This document shows, one piece after another, positions 50,570-60,908 of a DNA stretch of 64,000 nucleotides. The notes under the pieces are model-generated. The model had not been told where the DNA came from. It was given only the letters and a program-made list of their open reading frames with translations, and ran no database searches. Within the stretch, counting starts at the first letter, position 1. Every line of letters begins with the position of its first letter. The stretch is from Arenicellales bacterium (GTDB lineage: Bacteria; Pseudomonadota; Gammaproteobacteria; Arenicellales; JAJDZL01): positions 2,542,001-2,606,000 of the forward strand of contig OY282380.1 in the NCBI GenBank assembly GCA_958295885.1, read 5' to 3'. The position numbers and the translations under genes are program-made.

Positions 50570-51267
50570 TAGTGCTTGGCAGAAAACCAAAATAGTGTAT
50601 AATTACCAAGCAATATCAGACACATAAAGTCGATACATTGGAGGGGAAGATTTTCTGTAAAACAGCGAAATCGCCTCCAAACTCGCAATATTAGGGTCAA
50701 AACCTCGATATTAACCATCAAATTCTCCAAATCAACTAAATCTTCGGTATTTTTTCTGCCATGAGACAAGTCGAATCGACACAAGCCGAGCTGGGCGGCA
50801 CCTTCATCAGCGAAGTGAGGATTAATCCGAAATCGCGCGACGACATACCGGTGCTGCTGCGGGGTCTGCAGCAGATTTACCAAAAACGATCAGTACGCGT
50901 CAAGGTGTTTGAGTTTCTGAGCACTCAGCTGCATGACAAGGTGCGACACGACACCGGTCGTCCGGGCATGGACTGGTGGCGGATCTTGGTGCTGGCGACG
51001 CTCAAGCAGGGCTTGAACTGTGATTATGATCGGCTCGCTGAGTTGGCCAATGAGCATGGCACGCTGCGTAAGATGCTGGGTCACGGCATTATGCCGCATG
51101 ACTACAACCGCCAGACTGTCGCCGACAATGTACGACTGCTGACGCCGCAGCTGTTGGATGAGATCAGTCGGCTGGTGGTGTGCGAAGGACACCAGGCAGC
51201 TGGCAAAAAGCCGGACGCTTCGCTGCACGGTAGAGCAGACTCATTTTGGGCCGTGTCGAAGACCTAG
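50570..51267 (+). mobile_element. ISNCY-type element, 5' part (copy B)
   Basis: Nearly identical to copy A over about 680 bp (50570-51248) and in the same orientation. The transposase fragment starts at ATG 50761 and reaches RADSF before non-homologous sequence takes over, with a stop at 51265-51267. Copy B has Gln where copy A has a stop (GGACACCAG against GGACACTAG). It also lacks the DDE catalytic part. Both copies stop matching at the same base. Confidence 0.85.
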
Positions 51268-51342
51268 CAGCACTTTGCTGATTTTAGCGCCTGCAGTTTC
51301 GACAAGGGCATAAAATGAACTCAACGCAACCCATCGGCCTTA

Positions 51343-51480
51343 CAAAACTGCAGCATAAAATGCACTTTCGCCTATCTTGTAAGGCGCCCCAAGATAGTGA
51401 TGCTCGCGCATCAGCGCTAAAAACTCCGCCTCCTCGTCGCGTTTGACCGCTTCAATAACCAGCTCCGACAAATCCATCTC
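51343..51480 (-). pseudogene. DUF4338 (DruA-type) N-terminal fragment
   Basis: The minus strand reads MDLSELVIEAVKRDEEAEF, ALMREHHYLGAPYKIGES and FYAAVLstop. The HHYLG...GES pattern is the start of DUF4338, the DruA domain of the Druantia system, which also occurs fused to ISAs1-like transposases. Only 45 codons remain. Taken with the ISAs1 C-terminus at 49905-50290, it looks like the other end of a broken DruA-transposase gene and not a working Druantia locus. Confidence 0.6.
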
Positions 51481-52219
51481 TCACCAATTCAGTTCAACTC
51501 TTGATGGTTGAACTATATTCGAATCGATGACAAATGTACAGCTTCCAATGCAAATTAATTCATATCAAGCAGCTCGCTTGACTAAAAATTAGCCCGATTA
51601 ATGTTTGAATAACTAGCATGTTGACGTTTGAAATAATATACAGTGTCTATTGTTTTGCCAATTGAGTTGTACAGTGTCAACATGATGAACTTGATCAAAA
51701 TAAACTATATGCGTCAAAGAATGGCGTATATGGAAAAAACTGTCGAAATTTATTTACTCGATGACGCTAGTATTGAAGTAAATATAAAATTGAAGTGACC
51801 GGATTTGTTGGCCAAAGAAAACGTAATTTACTGAATACCGATAAGTCTATTCCCTCGGAAGTTCTTGAGCTATCCGTGATAAATTCACTAACAGATACGC
51901 TGGACTTGAAGTGCTTGGTAGGTGTTCGAGCGAGCATGAGTGGATGATGTATTTGGTTTCATGAGCAGCGAGATACGAGAGCGATAATGCGTTACATTGG
52001 ACGGGAACGCGCCAGATATTGGATCAGGTTGCGGAATCTATGTTACAGCAAGAAGCGATCGAGTGCATTGGACCCCGCGTAAGCAAGAGTGTGCCCATGT
52101 GGCGGAAATGGAAGAAAAATAGTTTGAAATGTTGGCATTTTTATAGGGGAGGGGGAGTATCGTATGAGTCTCTTGTACGGAAGTTACGATTAAAAATTAC
52201 ATCAGACAAGGAGAATTAG
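51481..52219. other. AT-rich spacer with short unassigned frames
   Basis: A 38-codon frame from about 51682 (reading KTVEIYLLDDASIEVNIKLK) and a shifted open frame of about 50 codons after it (VTGFVGQRKRNLL...) could be a broken small gene, but I do not recognise it. A good ribosome site AAGGAGAA lies just before 52220. Confidence 0.35.
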
Positions 52220-54334
52220 ATGAAAATTGATTATCTATTGAGCAGTATTGAACACCAAAATTTGGTAATCCCTGAATTTCAGCGCGAATACGTTTGGAAT
52301 CTAGACCAAGCTAAGCAGTTAATGGATTCACTGTGTCAGGGTTACCCCGTTGGAAGTTTACTAGTATGGAAAACCGACAATCCTCCCGAGCTCAAAAATA
52401 TCAATACACTTCCGGAAAAGATTGGAACTCTCACAGTTCTTCTTGATGGCCAACAGCGTTTAACAACATTGTACATGCTGATAAATGGGCAAGTCCCACG
52501 ATACTATTCTGAGGAAGATATTCATTACGACCCACGTCATTTGTATGTGAATATAAACGAATTAGAGTTTCAGTATTACCAACAAATGAAAATGAAAGGG
52601 GATTCATTTTGGTGGCGTGTTGTCGATTGTTTCAATCAAAGTAAAAAAATCAACATAATCCAAATTGCCCAAGAAAGAGCGGATAACGATGGTGTTGACC
52701 CAATGGAATTAGCTCAGAAATTATCGGACAATCTTAGCAAGATACGAGGAATCAGACAAATTGATATTCCGGAACAAAACGTTCCTATGAGTGCTAATTT
52801 AGATAAAGCCATCGATATATTTGATAGAGTAAATAGCCAAGGAACTAAACTGACTGATGCCGAACTTGCACTCACTCATATTGTAGCCAAATGGCCTGTC
52901 GCACGACGCGAGTTTAAGTCCAAATTGAAGGAATACACTGCGCGTGGATTGGATTTCGGATTGGATTTCATGACACGTGCATTAACGACGACTGTTACAA
53001 ACCGTGCACTGTTCGAGACGATTCATACTCGAAATCGCGAAGAACTAGAGAACGGATGGCGTAAACTCAAAAAAATTCTAGATTACTTATTGACAATTCT
53101 TCCACAGAATGCGTTTATAAACTCTACGAATGATTTAAGTACCACTAATGCATTGATACCCATAGTAGTGTATCTCTCAAGGATTAATGAAAAATTTCCT
53201 GACGATAAGACTATCCGTAACGGAATAAATTGGCTTTATCAAGCACTCTTGTGGTCTCGTTACACTGGGCAGACTGATCAAAGACTGGAAGCTGATGTCC
53301 AACTCATCGTCCGTGAAACTGAGCCTTGGGATGCGTTGCGCACTTTGATCGTTGAACAACGTGGTCGGATCAAACTAAAAGAATCAGACCTAGTTGGTAG
53401 AGGGATACAACACCCAATTCATAGGGTAACATTTATTCTAGCAAAAGCTCATGGTGCTGTTGACTGGAAAAATGGAACTTTCTTGGGGTCAACTGCTGGT
53501 CAAAATCTTGCTTTGCAGAACCACCATATCTTCCCTCAATCGTACCTATATAACAATGGTTGGGATTCAAACAATTATTTACACAAGCAAACAGTAAATG
53601 AAATTGCAAATCGAGTACAGTTAACTGCTCAAACCACTAAGGAACTCTCCAATACAGCACCTGAAGAATATTTTCATCAAGTTGAAGAGAATTTTCCAGG
53701 CGCATTATCGGCACAGTTTGTACCAACTGACCCTATACTTTGGAAAGTAGAAAAATACAAAGAATTTTTAGGGGAACGACGCAGAATTATTTCTCAAAAA
53801 CTCAATGACTATTTGGATTCTTTGATTAAAGAGCCGGCAGTGACACATCGACGCCCAATCTCAGAATTGATTAATCTTGGAGAAAGTTACGTTCTTGAAT
53901 TCAAGAGTACCCTTCAATGGAATGTTGTGACGGGTCAGCAATGCAAGAAACTACATCTTGCATCATTAAAAACGATCGCAGCGTTTCTCAATTCCCAAGG
54001 GGGTACTTTAGTTATTGGTGTCGAAGATGATGGGAAAATATTCGGTTTGAGTCGTGATTTGAATCTTACTCACAACTCAAAAGACAGTTTTGAACGTCAT
54101 TTAGTCTCATTAATTTCCAATTATATGGGGACTCCAACCGCTCCGTATTATCGCATCCGCTTCGAGGAAGTAGATAGTGAAGCTGTTTGTGTCATTGAAG
54201 TAGAACGTTCACCTGAGCCAATATTTTTGAAAATTCAAAATCGAAAAGAATTTTGTATTCGTGCTGGCAATACTACTCGAACCTTAGATTCAGAGGAGAC
54301 AGTGAAGTATGTAGAGACGAATTGGAGAGAGTAA
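52220..54334 (+). CDS. GmrSD-like DUF262/HNH nuclease fused to an AlbA_2 domain
   Basis: A 704-residue protein with three modules. Residues 1-210 form the DUF262 NTPase domain, with IPEFQREYVW near 17, DGQQRLTTLY near 76 and DIFDRVNSQGTKLTD near 197. Residues about 380-500 hold a DUF1524-type HNH nuclease with NHHIFPQSYLYNN near 434. From about 550 an AlbA_2 (Schlafen AlbA-like) domain follows: YVLEFKSTLQW, then FLNSQGGTLVIGVEDDGKIFGL. GmrSD and related DUF262 nucleases cut phage DNA with modified bases. AlbA_2 domains bind nucleic acids, but this fusion is one I do not know as a described system. A strong ribosome site (AAGGAGAA) fixes the start. Confidence 0.82.
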   Translation: MKIDYLLSSIEHQNLVIPEFQREYVWNLDQAKQLMDSLCQGYPVGSLLVWKTDNPPELKNINTLPEKIGTLTVLLDGQQRLTTLYMLINGQVPRYYSEEDIHYDPRHLYVNINELEFQYYQQMKMKGDSFWWRVVDCFNQSKKINIIQIAQERADNDGVDPMELAQKLSDNLSKIRGIRQIDIPEQNVPMSANLDKAIDIFDRVNSQGTKLTDAELALTHIVAKWPVARREFKSKLKEYTARGLDFGLDFMTRALTTTVTNRALFETIHTRNREELENGWRKLKKILDYLLTILPQNAFINSTNDLSTTNALIPIVVYLSRINEKFPDDKTIRNGINWLYQALLWSRYTGQTDQRLEADVQLIVRETEPWDALRTLIVEQRGRIKLKESDLVGRGIQHPIHRVTFILAKAHGAVDWKNGTFLGSTAGQNLALQNHHIFPQSYLYNNGWDSNNYLHKQTVNEIANRVQLTAQTTKELSNTAPEEYFHQVEENFPGALSAQFVPTDPILWKVEKYKEFLGERRRIISQKLNDYLDSLIKEPAVTHRRPISELINLGESYVLEFKSTLQWNVVTGQQCKKLHLASLKTIAAFLNSQGGTLVIGVEDDGKIFGLSRDLNLTHNSKDSFERHLVSLISNYMGTPTAPYYRIRFEEVDSEAVCVIEVERSPEPIFLKIQNRKEFCIRAGNTTRTLDSEETVKYVETNWRE

Positions 54335-54892
54335 ATATAAGCACCGTTTCAATTTTGACAAATTGAACATTTAACAAATCAAATGACCAGTTGGTTGTTC
54401 TGACGGTGCTGAAATTCACATCTAACTCGAAAATCCAGGCCATGAAAGCAAATAAGTATTTGATAGATACCGTTATTCTAAATTTCGAGTACTTTACGTA
54501 AACGAGTTAGCACAATATTTTGTGCAGGTTTACTCATTTGGCTATTGTTGAACCAATTTGTTTTATGTGATTAACTGAAGCTAGTCAATCCAGTTGATTG
54601 CCTTAAGCAAAATTCTGTACTGCATAGTGGATGTTCGTTAAATCGAACTCTTTCAGTTACAAAAAAATTGTGGTTCTATTGAATACAGAGTGTTGCTCGA
54701 AGTTAACAATTTCTACTTTGAATGGCAGTTCAGCTGCAGTTCGGATACGTTGCGACCGTGCCCACCATGTTCAAAACTATCATTTTGCTTCCATCAAATA
54801 CAGAAAATTTGGAAGTTAGGGTACGGTTCATCCATAAATTGAACATTAGTTTCGTATAAAGAAAAATTTGACTATTTTTAGCCAGAATTAAA
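54335..54892. other. AT-rich spacer, no gene seen
   Basis: No open frame of convincing content. It separates the nuclease gene from the TIR/SEFIR gene. Confidence 0.35.
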
Positions 54893-56338
54893 GTGACTCA
54901 ATCTGATCCTAAGGTATTTATTTCCTATAGCTGGAGCTCTGCTGATCATAAGGAACGGATTAGAGCTTGGGGGAAACGTTTGCTTGCTGATGGAATTGAC
55001 ATCGTGCTAGATTGTTACGACCTCCAGGAGGGACACGATAAATTTGCTTTTATGGAGAAAATGGTGACAGACAAAAGTGTCTCGCATGTTCTTGTATTCT
55101 GCGATAAACACTATGCTGAAAAAGCTGATTCTCGAAAGTCTGGTGTAGGGGCTGAGTCACAAATCATATCGAGTGAAATTTACAATAGAGTCGAACAATC
55201 AAAATTTATTCCGATTATTTGTGAGTCTAGCGATAGCGGCGGTCCTCATTTGCCCGCTTTTCTTAAATCGGCAGTTTATATTGATTTTACATCTCCAGAG
55301 TTGGTCAATAGAAATTGGGAAAGACTAATTCGGCTACTGTTTGGCAAGCCGAGCCGCGTAAAGCCAAGTCTAGGTAAACCTCCCGCTTATATCAAAGATA
55401 ACTCGGAGCAACATTCAATCTCAGCAGAATTTAAATTCCCATCTCTGAAACAAGCTATTCTTGAACAAAAACCTAACGTATCGTTCTATCGTTCCGACTT
55501 TCTGGATGCATGCTTCGAATACGCTGATTCACTCCGAGTTAGAGAAGAGCCTAAAACTGAGTCGCTTGGAGAAAAAATTATTACTGATTTTGGGAAACTC
55601 AGGCATATTCGGAACTTATTAGTAGATTGGGTGCTTCTTGAAGCCAGCAGCGGTAAAAATGGCGAATTTCAAGATGAATTGGTGCCATTCTTGGAGAGGC
55701 TGCGTGAATTGAAATCAGTTCCTACTGGAGTTGAACTATGGAATCCAGAATTGTATGCCGGGCACACAGTTTTCGTATACGAGATGTTTCTTTAGATCGT
55801 TGCTGCGTTGCTCAAAGAAAAGTCATTTCAGATTTTACATGAGATATTTGTAACTCACTATCTTCGTCCAGAAGTAGATAGACTTAGGGGTGCAGAATTC
55901 GAAACATTCGGCTGTTTTTATGGTAATTCATCAAAATTGAGGGTATATCTGACATCGAATGGTCAAAAGTACAATAGCCCAGAAGCGGAACTTATAAAAC
56001 GCCATGCAGATCGTAGCGATATTCCTTTTGAGTCGGTAATTGAAGCGGAATGTTTAGTTCTTCTAATGGCGTGTTTGACACCGAATGCTCATTGGATTCC
56101 GGGAACGTTATTGTATTTGAGTTTTGAGCGAAAAGTTCCATTCTTCTTGAAAGCGACGCGGCATCAAGACTTCAAGAAATTAGCAATAATCACCGGAATT
56201 GAGGACGCCAAAGAATTGAAAAATACGGCATATAAGAATCTGAATCGGTTTAACAGTCACTATATGGATAGTTTTCAGGGGTATATGGATATAAATTTTA
56301 CAAGGTTTCTCAATTTAGAAAATTTAGACACGCTGTGA
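54893..56338 (+). pseudogene. TIR/SEFIR-domain protein interrupted by an in-frame UAG
   Basis: From a GTG start, residues 5-160 form a TIR/SEFIR domain: KVFISYSWSSADHKERI, DGIDIVLDCYDLQEGHDKFAFMEKMV (pieces: DIVLDCYDLQEGHD and FMEKMVTDKSV), and FIPIICE. The frame stops at TAG (55793-55795) after VYEMFL, but the same frame stays open as IVAALLKEKSFQILHEIF and on to 56338 (DSFQGYMDINFTRFLNLE). Removing the stop gives one protein of 481 residues. SEFIR/TIR proteins of bacteria often act as NAD-consuming or signalling effectors in phage defence. Either the gene is recently dead, or a truncated TIR part (300 residues) is what is made. Confidence 0.75.
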
Positions 56339-56730
56339 TGGAAATTTGCGGGGAATTAATTTGGACGAAATGGACTTCGTATGATTTTGCAAGTCTAAAA
56401 TCAGTAAGAATGTCCGATCCAATTGATTAACTCTAGGCGGCTTTTTCCAGACTGGGTGGGGCTTGAATTAAGGTAATGGTATCAAAGGATGGGTGTGTCT
56501 ACATTTGAGCGTTCTTTGTTGAATGGAATTTAGGTAGCAGACGCTAGTTACTGCGAATTAGAAGCTCCACAGTCTTCTAGTTTCGGGCATTAATATAGTC
56601 AAATCGGAGTATTTATCCTTTTTCGAGGGGCTATCTCATCATATTTTGTACGGAATCTCAAATTTCGGAGTACAATTTTTAGCTGACAAACTCAAAATAA
56701 TAACCATAAAATGATGTAACGTATTGGATT
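56339..56730. other. Spacer upstream of mod1
   Basis: No gene seen. A weak resemblance to the IS-terminal motif (AAATTTCGGAGTACAATT) lies near 56670. Confidence 0.3.
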
Positions 56731-58334
56731 ATGCCGAACTTGGAATTCAAAGGGAAATACCATATTTATTCCCACCATTTGACTGTACCATATCGTCCAT
56801 TGATATCAAATTTGGAGCGCTCATTAGACGATAGAGGCGTAAACGATAATTTTATTATTCACGGGGATAATCTACATGCCCTGAAAGCTTTGCTTCCCCA
56901 GTATTCAGGTAGAATCAAGTGTATATACATTGACCCACCTTACAATACCGGAAAGGAAGGCTGGGTCTATAACGACTGCGTGAATAGTCCACTGATGCAG
57001 GCGTGGCTAGAAACAGCAGTTGATCGGGAAGATCTGGAACGTCACGATAAATGGCTCTGTATGATGTGGCCTCGCCTTCAGCTTCTCAAGGAGTTGTTGT
57101 CGGAAGATGGTGCAATATTTGTATCTATCGATGACCATGAACAACATCATTTACGGATGGTAATGGATGAGATTTTCGGTAAGGAAAATTTCGTGAGTAA
57201 TATCATCTGGCAGAAAAAATATAGTCCACAAAATGATGCCAAGTATTTTTCAGACAACCACGATTTCATATTATGTTATGCATTAAACAAGCAAGTTTGG
57301 AGACCGATTCCACTACCACGCACTAAGGTGCAGAACCAGCGATACAAAAACCCAGATAATGATAAAAGAGGGCCTTGGAAATCAAGTGGTTTAGATGTTA
57401 AAACGTATTTGGCAAAATACGATTATCCGATAACTACTCCGTCTGGCCGCGAAGTTCATCCACCCTCTGGTAGATGTTGGAGGTGCTCTAAAGAACGATT
57501 TGATAAATTAGTTAAAGAAAATAGAATCTGGTTCGGAAAAGAAGGAAGTAATGTTCCAAGTATTAAGCGCTTCTTGTGTGACGTAAAGCAAGGGATTACA
57601 CCTTTGACATGTTGGCCATATTCAGAAGTAGGTCATACTCAGCGCGGTACCCAAGGATTAAAGCAAATTGGTATACCGTTTGCAAATCCAAAACCAATTA
57701 CTTTGATCGAACGAATTTTGAGAATCGCTACCGGACCTAATGATATTGTCCTTGATTCTTTCGCTGGTTCTGGCACTACTGCCCACGCTGTTCTTGCTCT
57801 CAACAGGGAAGATGGCGGCAATCGAAAATTTATTCTAGTGGAATGTGAAGATTACGCCGCCGACATCACCGCTGAACGGGTAAAGCGTGTTATTCAGGGA
57901 GTGCCAAACGCAAAGGACAAGGCGTTGGCAGAAGGTACGGGGGGGGGTACACATACTTCACTCTCGGTGAGCCCATAGATCTGGAACATCTACTCACCGG
58001 TACATCCCTGCCCTCTTATCCAACATTGGCAGCCTGGTTACTACATGCGGCTTCGGGAGTAGCTATCAACGAGGACAACTTGGACCAGAATAATGAAGAC
58101 GGCCTGTTCTATTCCAGCGACACGTTTAACTATTACCTGTTGTACGAGCCCAGCGTGGATTACCTTCAAAGCAACAAGGGAATTTTGAACGAGGAACGAG
58201 CCAAACGGATCAAGGAGAGGCTATTCGAAAAGAAAGCAATTGTGTTTGGAGTTGGAAAATACATTGGTCAGCGGCAATTAACTAAGTGGAGAATTACATT
58301 CTGCCAGATACCTTACGAACTGCACCGCACCTAG
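56731..58334 (+). CDS. mod: Type III restriction-modification methyltransferase Mod1, out of frame at a G9 tract
   Basis: A beta-class N6-adenine methyltransferase. DPPYNTG near residue 70 is the catalytic motif, and DSFAGSGTTAHAVLAL near 345 binds AdoMet. Between them lies the target-recognition region. As sequenced, the frame ends at 57978 after a run of nine G (57939-57947), giving 415 residues. With ten G the frame continues into GGYTYFTLGEPIDLE and the normal C-terminus through IVFGVGKYIGQRQLT to 58334, about 534 residues. Mod2 ends in the same way. Mod proteins give the sequence specificity and pair with Res. The restored stop lies 21 bp before res. The tract suggests phase-variable expression. 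Confidence 0.88.
57939..57947 (+). repeat. G9 homopolymer in mod1 (possible phase-variation tract)
   Basis: Nine consecutive G interrupt the coding frame. Nine G give an early stop 31 bp later; ten (or seven) G give the full-length protein. Such mononucleotide tracts in type III mod genes switch expression by slippage in Helicobacter, Moraxella and Neisseria. Confidence 0.85.
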
Positions 58335-58355
58335 TTGAGTAGTTGAGGAGATTAA

Positions 58356-60872
58356 ATGGAGTTAAAAGATTATCAAATCACTGTTTTGGAAACTTTTTCA
58401 CGTTGGTATAAGGAACTGGTATTAGAGAAATCACAGTCTCTAAATAACGTTTCTGTGTTGCAAAATGTTAATGAAAGCATTCTTGACACCTTACGAAATT
58501 ATCCCGAAAACACGTGGAATAGTCTTTCAATGTCTGGGGGTGTGGCTGCAAATGCAGGAGATTATGTCAGCCGCACTGATGGTGTTAATCGTCCCATTCC
58601 GCATGTATGTTTTAAGATACCAACCGGCGGTGGTAAAACAATTCTAGCTGCCGCAGCTCTAGAACGATTGAACATCCAAAACGGTCTCGTGCTTTGGATC
58701 ACACCTACCCGTGCTATCTACGAACAAACTAAAGTAGCTCTTTGGAACAAAGAACATGCTTATCGGCAAATTCTAGAACGTGCTAGTGGTGGTCGTGTAA
58801 AGATGCTAGAAAAAGACGACCAATTTAGTGCTTCTGATATCGTCAATTATTTTTGTGTAATGTTGTTAATGTTGCCAGCTGCCAATCGACAAAAATACAA
58901 AGAATTCTTGCGTATGTTCAGAGATTCTGGACGATACTCTACGTTTTTCCCGGATAGTGACGACCTGCTTGGGGATGATGAGTTGCTGTTTGAATATCCT
59001 GATTTGGAACGAACCTCCAAACATGGACCAGTTAAACACAGTCTTTTCAACGTATTTAAGATGCTGCGTCCAGTGGTGGTGCTGGATGAGGCACACAAAG
59101 CCTATGGTATCAAGAGGCAGGGAGCAAACGAGGAGTTTGTCCGTTCTGTTAACCGTTTAAACCCAAGCCTTGTGGTTGAACTTTCCGCTACACCAAACAA
59201 GGGTATCAGTAATCTTCTAGTGGATGTCACCGGAATAGAATTGAAAAATGAGGAGATGATAAAGCTACCTGTAAACGTGTCTACTTTCACGAATATCGAT
59301 TGGCAAATTACTCTGATTCGTAGCCACGAGCAACTTGAAGCTTTAACGCATGAGGCAATATCTTTTGAACACAGTGAGGGGCGATATATCCGTCCAATAG
59401 CCGTAGTGCGAGTAGAACGTACTGGGAAAAATCAAAGGGAAAGTGAGCGCGTCCATGCTGAAGACGTGCGCGAGTACCTAATTCAACAATTGGGAGTTCC
59501 TGCTCAAGCAGTGCGCGTCAAGTCAGCGGAGACTGATGAACTTGGACGAGAAGATTTGTTGTCTAAGTCCTCACCGGTGCAGTGGATAATTACTAAGGCA
59601 GCTTTAATGGAAGGCTGGGATTGTCCATTCGCCTACTTACTTGTAATGTTAGATAACACCACTGCACAACGTGCGATTATTCAACTTGTGGGGCGAGTGT
59701 TGCGTCAACCAAATGCACAACGTACGAGAAGGAAGCTACTTGATCAGTGTTATGTCTATTGCTGGAATACCGACGTTGGAAAAGCAGTTGAATACGTAAA
59801 AAAGGGACTGGAGCAGGAAGGCATGACCGATTTGGGAGAAGACATAGTTAGTGAGTCCTTGGATACTAAGTCAGTCAAAGTACGACGTCGCAATAAATTT
59901 CAGCAAAAAAATATTTTTTTGCCAATGGTGCTCCATGAGGATGAAGAGGATTGGATTGAACTGGATTACCACCGTCACATTTTACCCGGTATTGACTGGT
60001 CATCCATTCACGCGCCCGAGCTTGAAAGCGTGTCAGCGAAATCCACCGAATGGCACTCGGCGACTGTTGATTTAGGTGAAGCACAGGTTCAGAATTATTC
60101 TGCCCGAAACTTATATGTTAACAAGACTATAAAAGTTTCTTGGTTCGCCCGTCGCTTGTCAGACGTAATTCCAAATCCCTGGCAGGCAGCCCGAATCGTC
60201 CAAGAAACGGTTGTCATGTTACAGGAACAAGGCAAATCAGATGAGGATATCTATGACGCACGATCTGCTATTGCTTACGCACTACGAGAACATGTTGTTG
60301 ATAAGGTAGAATTGCAAGCTGAGAAGGAATTTCTTAGGAAATTGAGAGACCGTAAAATTCGTTTTGATCTTACGACGAAAAAACCCAATTACCAAATGAT
60401 GGAAAGTTATGAGATACCGGTAGGTCGAGATGACTCGCAATTTCAAAAAGGTTACGGCCAACCTATACAACTAAGTTTGTTTGAACCAGTATTCAATAAG
60501 GAGTTTGATAGTAATCTTGAACGGGAATTCGCTCGCTATCTTGATGAACATAGAGCATTAAAGTGGTGGCACCGCGTGGCGGCTCGTCAAAGGGGTGATT
60601 ATTACCTTCGGGGTTGGAATAGATATCGTATATGGCCCGATTTTGTCGCGATGAAAAAAGAAATTAATGGCAAACCACACATGCTAGTTTTCGAAACCAA
60701 GGGCGAACACTTTCGCGATAATCCAGATACCCAATATAAAGAGCAAGTACTAGACGCTTTACAAAACGCGTTCAATTGCGGGAGCATGACAGTGCAAGAC
60801 GGTCCGGCAAAAGGTACATTTAGGCTAGTGTTTGACAAGAGCGATTTTCATAATGTATTGCCGCCCTTATAG
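58356..60872 (+). CDS. res: Type III restriction enzyme Res subunit
   Basis: An 838-residue restriction subunit. The SF2 helicase core shows Walker A KIPTGGGKT near residue 90, DEAHKAYG near 244, VVELSATP near 272 and the VI-type LVGRVLRQPNA near 447. The C-terminal PD-(D/E)xK nuclease appears in IWPDFVAMKKEIN and MLVFETKGEHF, with the Asp, Glu and Lys in place near residues 760-790. A ribosome site (TTGAGGAGATTAA) precedes the ATG. It follows mod1 on the same strand, so Mod1 is its natural partner. If Mod1 is switched off, restriction is normally off as well, unless Mod2 replaces it. Confidence 0.95.
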   Translation: MELKDYQITVLETFSRWYKELVLEKSQSLNNVSVLQNVNESILDTLRNYPENTWNSLSMSGGVAANAGDYVSRTDGVNRPIPHVCFKIPTGGGKTILAAAALERLNIQNGLVLWITPTRAIYEQTKVALWNKEHAYRQILERASGGRVKMLEKDDQFSASDIVNYFCVMLLMLPAANRQKYKEFLRMFRDSGRYSTFFPDSDDLLGDDELLFEYPDLERTSKHGPVKHSLFNVFKMLRPVVVLDEAHKAYGIKRQGANEEFVRSVNRLNPSLVVELSATPNKGISNLLVDVTGIELKNEEMIKLPVNVSTFTNIDWQITLIRSHEQLEALTHEAISFEHSEGRYIRPIAVVRVERTGKNQRESERVHAEDVREYLIQQLGVPAQAVRVKSAETDELGREDLLSKSSPVQWIITKAALMEGWDCPFAYLLVMLDNTTAQRAIIQLVGRVLRQPNAQRTRRKLLDQCYVYCWNTDVGKAVEYVKKGLEQEGMTDLGEDIVSESLDTKSVKVRRRNKFQQKNIFLPMVLHEDEEDWIELDYHRHILPGIDWSSIHAPELESVSAKSTEWHSATVDLGEAQVQNYSARNLYVNKTIKVSWFARRLSDVIPNPWQAARIVQETVVMLQEQGKSDEDIYDARSAIAYALREHVVDKVELQAEKEFLRKLRDRKIRFDLTTKKPNYQMMESYEIPVGRDDSQFQKGYGQPIQLSLFEPVFNKEFDSNLEREFARYLDEHRALKWWHRVAARQRGDYYLRGWNRYRIWPDFVAMKKEINGKPHMLVFETKGEHFRDNPDTQYKEQVLDALQNAFNCGSMTVQDGPAKGTFRLVFDKSDFHNVLPPL

Positions 60873-60908
60873 TTTTGTCTCTAAATGAATTCAACAAATT
60901 TTCACGTT

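Noticed and set aside
49091..51228. Minus-strand frames of 246 and 112 codons opposite the ISNCY fragments
   Set aside because: They mirror the transposase coding of the two copies and show no family of their own.
51343..51480. A Druantia defence system
   Set aside because: Only 45 codons of the DruA-type domain remain, no DruE helicase is present, and the domain also occurs in transposases.
54631..54819. A 62-codon frame between the DUF262 and TIR genes
   Set aside because: Short, no ribosome site, composition unlike the neighbours.
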